DNA from: Cryptomeria japonica
Taxonomy: Eukaryota; Streptophyta; Pinopsida; Cupressales; Cupressaceae
Direction: 5' to 3'
Length of the DNA stretch: 60,000 nt
NCBI RefSeq assembly: GCF_030272615.1
Contig: NC_081410.1
Span: 143,503,349-143,563,348 of the forward strand
The first letter of the stretch is position 1. Every line of letters starts with the position of its first letter. Positions 56,751 to 60,000 of this stretch are shown here, piece after piece. The notes beneath the pieces are model-generated. The model worked only from the letters and a program-made list of their open reading frames with translations. It was not told where the DNA came from and did not search any database. The translations under genes and the position numbers were made by a program.

Positions 56751-57232
56751 TGTTGGTGTAAATAATTATTCATCATGGATATTATTACACCTTACTTAAG
56801 TTTACTTAGGTACATGCATTTCATAGTAGTTTGGGTATTAGACACTTGGGTGTTTGTGCCATATTGGGATAATGTGTGTAGGAGAATTTCCACCTTTTAT
56901 TGTGTTGATCTTGTTACTACTCTATCATATCTACTTATTATGGAGTGATAATTCCACCTTCGGTGGGTGATCCATCTCATGTGGAATATTTTATTGTTTC
57001 TCCTACCTACCCACACCTATTTCCTACCTACCCTTGTTTCTCAGTGAGCCACATGCCATGATTGTGTGCTCGTATATCCATATGGCCTTGCCTATATAAG
57101 CAGGCTCATATTCATTGTATTGGTTAATCCAGTTGATCATTTGTATATTGATGAGAATACAGTTTGTTGTTGTCATTTTATTGTCTCTCTTTATGCTTTT
57201 CATTGTTCCCTTGATATTGCCAAAATATCACA
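56751..57232 (+). mobile_element. Solo LTR, 482 bp, with TAATT target duplication
   Basis: TGTTGGTGTAAATAATT begins it and AATATCACA ends it, with TAATT on both sides (56746-56750 and 57233-57237). The matching place in the G2 5' LTR (around 49695-49705) is uninterrupted, showing the empty site. A TATA box (TATATAAG) is inside. It arose by insertion of a full element and LTR-LTR recombination, or is a lone relic of one. It resembles the remnant at 38857. Confidence 0.95.
57093..57100 (+). promoter_or_regulatory. TATA box in solo LTR
   Basis: TATATAAG in a GC-poor context followed by AGCAGGCTC; typical core promoter position within an LTR. Inference. Confidence 0.5.
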
Positions 57233-57456
57233 TAATTAATGCGTGATAATTTGAATAAGGGGTTGCTCTCAACCAGTTTTTAAAAAAGACTTGTAATGTA
57301 AGAAAAGAGTGTCAACCTCACCAGTAAATTAAGAAGAATCCTTATGAGTTACTACTTCTATATTTTTGTTAATAAATCTAAGAGTGCCAGTCGGATAGGG
57401 TGGAACTGGTCCACATGTAATCTTGTACACAAATCCTTGGCCAGGGTGCACTAGCT

Positions 57457-58020
57457 TTGCATACATTATATAGAAAAGATGCACCAATTCCACTATCAAG
57501 ATAATTAATTGAAAATGGAGGTTCTTTCTCCAAAATTAGTTTCATGCAAAATTGATTGATCACTTAGTGGAGGAGTTACATGCAAGAATATGGAATTTGA
57601 ATTTTATCTCTAGAAGCTTCTATTTCCTCCTACGACATGTGCTAAATTAATATATTGAGAAAATAAGAATTTTCAAAATTAATTTCATGTAGAATAATTG
57701 TTGTCATAGTGGGGGTTACACTTGACCATGCATTTGAAATTTGAATTTGAGATTCCTTCCCAGAAATATTTTCATGCAAGACATATTCCTTACAACTTGT
57801 TATAGTGGTAGTTACATTTGACCATGCATTTAAAATATGAATTTGAATTCATTTCTAGAATATTTTATTTCTCGTACACCATGTGCTCAATTATAATATT
57901 GAGGAAATAAATAATTTCCAAATAAATTATGACCTCACGTGCAAGTCACCACTTATTAATTCTTCTCTTTAAACTAATTCCACCCCTATTAAAATTTTCA
58001 TCTCTAACTAACATGGCTCA
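57457..58020. repeat. Diverged repeated segments
   Basis: GTTACATGCAAGAATATGG near 57566, then GTTACACTTGACCATGCATT near 57716 and GTTACATTTGACCATGCATT near 57811, each with AATTTGAATTT and TTCTAGAA- or TTTCATGCA-type words nearby. Spacing is irregular (about 150 and 95 bp), so these are old, shuffled repeat units. Confidence 0.55.
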
Positions 58021-58026
58021 TAAAAT

Positions 58027-58029
58027 TAA

Positions 58030-58089
<60 letters not shown>

Positions 58090-58123
58090 AGTAGTAGTCA
58101 TGGTGGTGGTGGTGGTGGTGGTG

Positions 58124-58194
<71 letters not shown>

Positions 58195-58195
58195 C
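58027..58195 (+). repeat. Compound trinucleotide microsatellite AGT-TGG-ATA
   Basis: About 20 AGT units, then about eight TGG units from 58100, then about 24 ATA/AAT units to 58195. It yields an artificial Ser-Val-Ile open frame (57929-58222) that should not be read as a protein. Confidence 0.95.
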
Positions 58196-60000
58196 ATAAT
58201 AGCAAGTCTAATGAAGGTCTAAAAAGAGGGTTATGACACCCTACACTAAAAGCCAAAGATTGCTAAGAAACAACAACTTCAAAGTGAATGTGATGTTGTT
58301 GATATATGGAGAGTCAAACTTGAATGAAATCCTTACCCTTGTTTGATCCTCAAGTAAACACTTCCCCTCCCTGGTTGAAATAATAGTATGATGCTTTGCT
58401 AATACAATTGCTTTAACACGACATTGTCTAAGCCTAAAGATTGATTGATGAGGTGTAATTATTACAACTTAAGCACTAAATATTGTGTGTCCAATTAGAA
58501 TCCTAATTTTAAAGTTTTGTACAAGCTTTTGGTTGGAATTAACAACAAATGAACTTCATTCCAAATTATAGCATTACTAAATGAGATTAAATTCATCGTT
58601 TTGGTATTTGAAAACTTATCAAGGATGTCATTTCACCTTTCCATAATTAATATTTATATTTTAAAATGAACTTGACAATTTTAAATTTATGGGACATTTA
58701 ATAATATTATTATAATTGATTTTAAAAGAGCTTTTTAAACACTTAATTATAAAAAATATTTTTAAATACATTGGAGGGAAGATTTAATCCAATGGTCCAT
58801 TTTGGCAAGGTATAAAAAGGTGGCACTTGGCTTCATTTGTCATCTATATTTCATTTTCGAATTCTTCACTTTGGAGTGTTAATGCTTGAATTCATAGTAA
58901 AATCATAACTGAGCACAAAACCCCTTGGTTGTTTGGATCTTTGAAAGGGTGAAAACCCTCTTGAGCTTACTTTTTGGAATTGGGGATGAAACCTTCATTT
59001 CCATTTAGGCTATCCTCACACAAGAGTTCCATTGGAGTTAACTTTGAAGAGTTTGCATCAAGTTTTCTAGTTGGGAAAATTGGTTTATAGTTGAATCTAA
59101 ACCACCTCTAGGTCTGATTTATTTCAAGGGTGAGAGACAAAGATCATAGTAAAAACCCCATTAGATCACAAATTTTAGAGCTTAATTGTTGGTTTGATCA
59201 TAACCTACAACTATTCCTTAGACAATAAAATGTCATTGTTTATTTGTAAGTGCAAAATTATATTCATTTGGCATAAGCTAGGGTCTATGAATCAACCCTT
59301 ATTTTGATGTAATGAAGTTCAAATCTTACCCAAAAAAAGTTTAAGCAATTAAAATGTTGCATAAACCATTTGACCTTTAATTGGTTCTCCATTTCTAGGG
59401 ACTTGATATGAATGGGTATTGTAGAAAGTTTAATGAAATAATTGAAAGACAATTTCTATTTATCATCTTTTTTTTGAAATTTATTGCTATTTTGTTGTCA
59501 GAAGGCTGAAGTTACTCCCCATAAAATGATAAAAATATTTGAAATTTCAAAATCAATGAAATGGTGCTCATATTGTCATCCACTTCATTGGATATATTCA
59601 TTTGTAGAGGTGTGGAGGGAAAACATTATTTTGACATATGCTTATGTAAACTTTGGTCATTGGATTTGATTCATTAAAGTGTCTTTCATCTTAGTTGGGC
59701 TTAGGATTATCATTGATAATGTTTTTCAATTCATTAGAGATCATATTTCAATTTAGTAGAGATAATATTAGTATATTATATAAAATATGTCTTCAATATT
59801 ATTCATTTGTACAAAGTGTACAAAAAATATGCTTTCACATATTTTAATCTTTAAAACCTAACATAGTAATAATGAACTTCTTTTAATATTATGATTGATA
59901 AATTTAATCTTTTTTTTAAATTTGAGTAGGTAACTTGTTGGTGAGATTTTTCTGACATGAACAATGAATTTGTTTATTGGTCAATATATGGAGAAAGATA
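58196..60000. other. Unannotated AT-rich sequence
   Basis: No gene, LTR or tandem repeat is supported. TATAAAAAGG at 58811-58820 looks like a TATA box but no downstream coding frame supports a gene. Confidence 0.35.

Larger units (their letters stand above)
48067..57456 (+). mobile_element. G2: Ty3/gypsy chromovirus, degraded
   Basis: 5' LTR 48067-50512, priming site, gag, protease, RT, RNase H, integrase, chromodomain, purine tract and a 3' LTR starting at 55133 that is cut at 57456. The 3' LTR carries a nested solo LTR. Different LTR sequence and protein motifs show it is a family distinct from G1. It is disabled by frameshifts, deletions and lost catalytic residues. Confidence 0.92.
55133..57456 (+). 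repeat. G2 3' LTR, 3'-truncated
   Basis: It matches 48067-49922 apart from the 482-bp solo LTR insertion at 56751. Homology stops at CTAGCT (57456), where the 5' copy continues for 590 bp more. Unrelated AT-rich DNA follows. Confidence 0.9.

Noticed and set aside
57929-58222. 97-codon frame with poly-Ser, poly-Val and poly-Ile
   Set aside because: It is the translation of the trinucleotide microsatellite; no protein is supported.
58811-58820. TATAAAAAGG as promoter of a gene to the right
   Set aside because: No coding frame or LTR structure follows within the window.

Overview
The window looks like intergenic DNA from a large, repeat-rich plant genome. It is AT-rich and dominated by nested and decayed LTR retrotransposons of both plant superfamilies (Ty1/copia and Ty3/gypsy chromoviruses), with plant-type priming sites complementary to initiator-Met tRNA and one fragment of a plant NLR (NBS-LRR) resistance gene. 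LTRs of 2-4 kb, extreme nesting and the absence of any intact host gene would fit a gymnosperm such as a conifer, but that is inference. I see no rRNA, tRNA, CRISPR or bacterial-type gene.

Layout. 1-3.6 kb: a CA/TA microsatellite, a satellite array of about 359-bp units and a 109-bp triplicate. 3.6-5.5 kb: a broken multi-exon gene on the minus strand. 5.8-22.8 kb: gypsy element G1, a chromovirus with a 4.03-kb 3' LTR and a 5'-truncated 5' LTR. Its gag is split by a complete nested copia element, C1 (7,725-14,436, minus strand). 22.8-32.6 kb: two tandemly linked copies of a second, SIRE-like copia family (C2a and C2b) that share a 2.2-kb LTR. C2a is cut on its left by G1. Both copies have large internal deletions. 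32.0-35.7 kb: a tandem segmental duplication of about 1.86 kb that joins the C2 LTR tail, AT-rich flank and the end of an NLR gene. 35.6-36.0 kb: the LRR fragment itself. 36.0-40.7 kb: eroded retroelement pieces. 40.8-45.3 kb: copia element C3, plus strand and heavily degraded, followed by a faint minus-strand copia RT relic. 48.1-57.5 kb: gypsy chromovirus G2 with a 2.45-kb 5' LTR and a 3'-truncated 3' LTR that carries a clean solo-LTR insertion with a TAATT duplication. 57.5-60 kb: a diverged tandem repeat, a compound trinucleotide microsatellite and otherwise unrecognised AT-rich DNA.

How it works together. Nothing here appears to encode a functional product today. The order of events can be read from the nesting: the C2 tandem came first, then G1 inserted into C2a gag, then C1 into G1 gag. 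In the same way, G2 came before the solo-LTR family insertion in its 3' LTR. G1 carries about 20 premature stops from gag to the chromodomain with no frameshift seen, and nearly all could arise from C-to-T or G-to-A changes. This suggests loss through deamination of methylated DNA rather than by indels. C2, C3 and G2 instead show deletions, frameshifts and lost catalytic residues.
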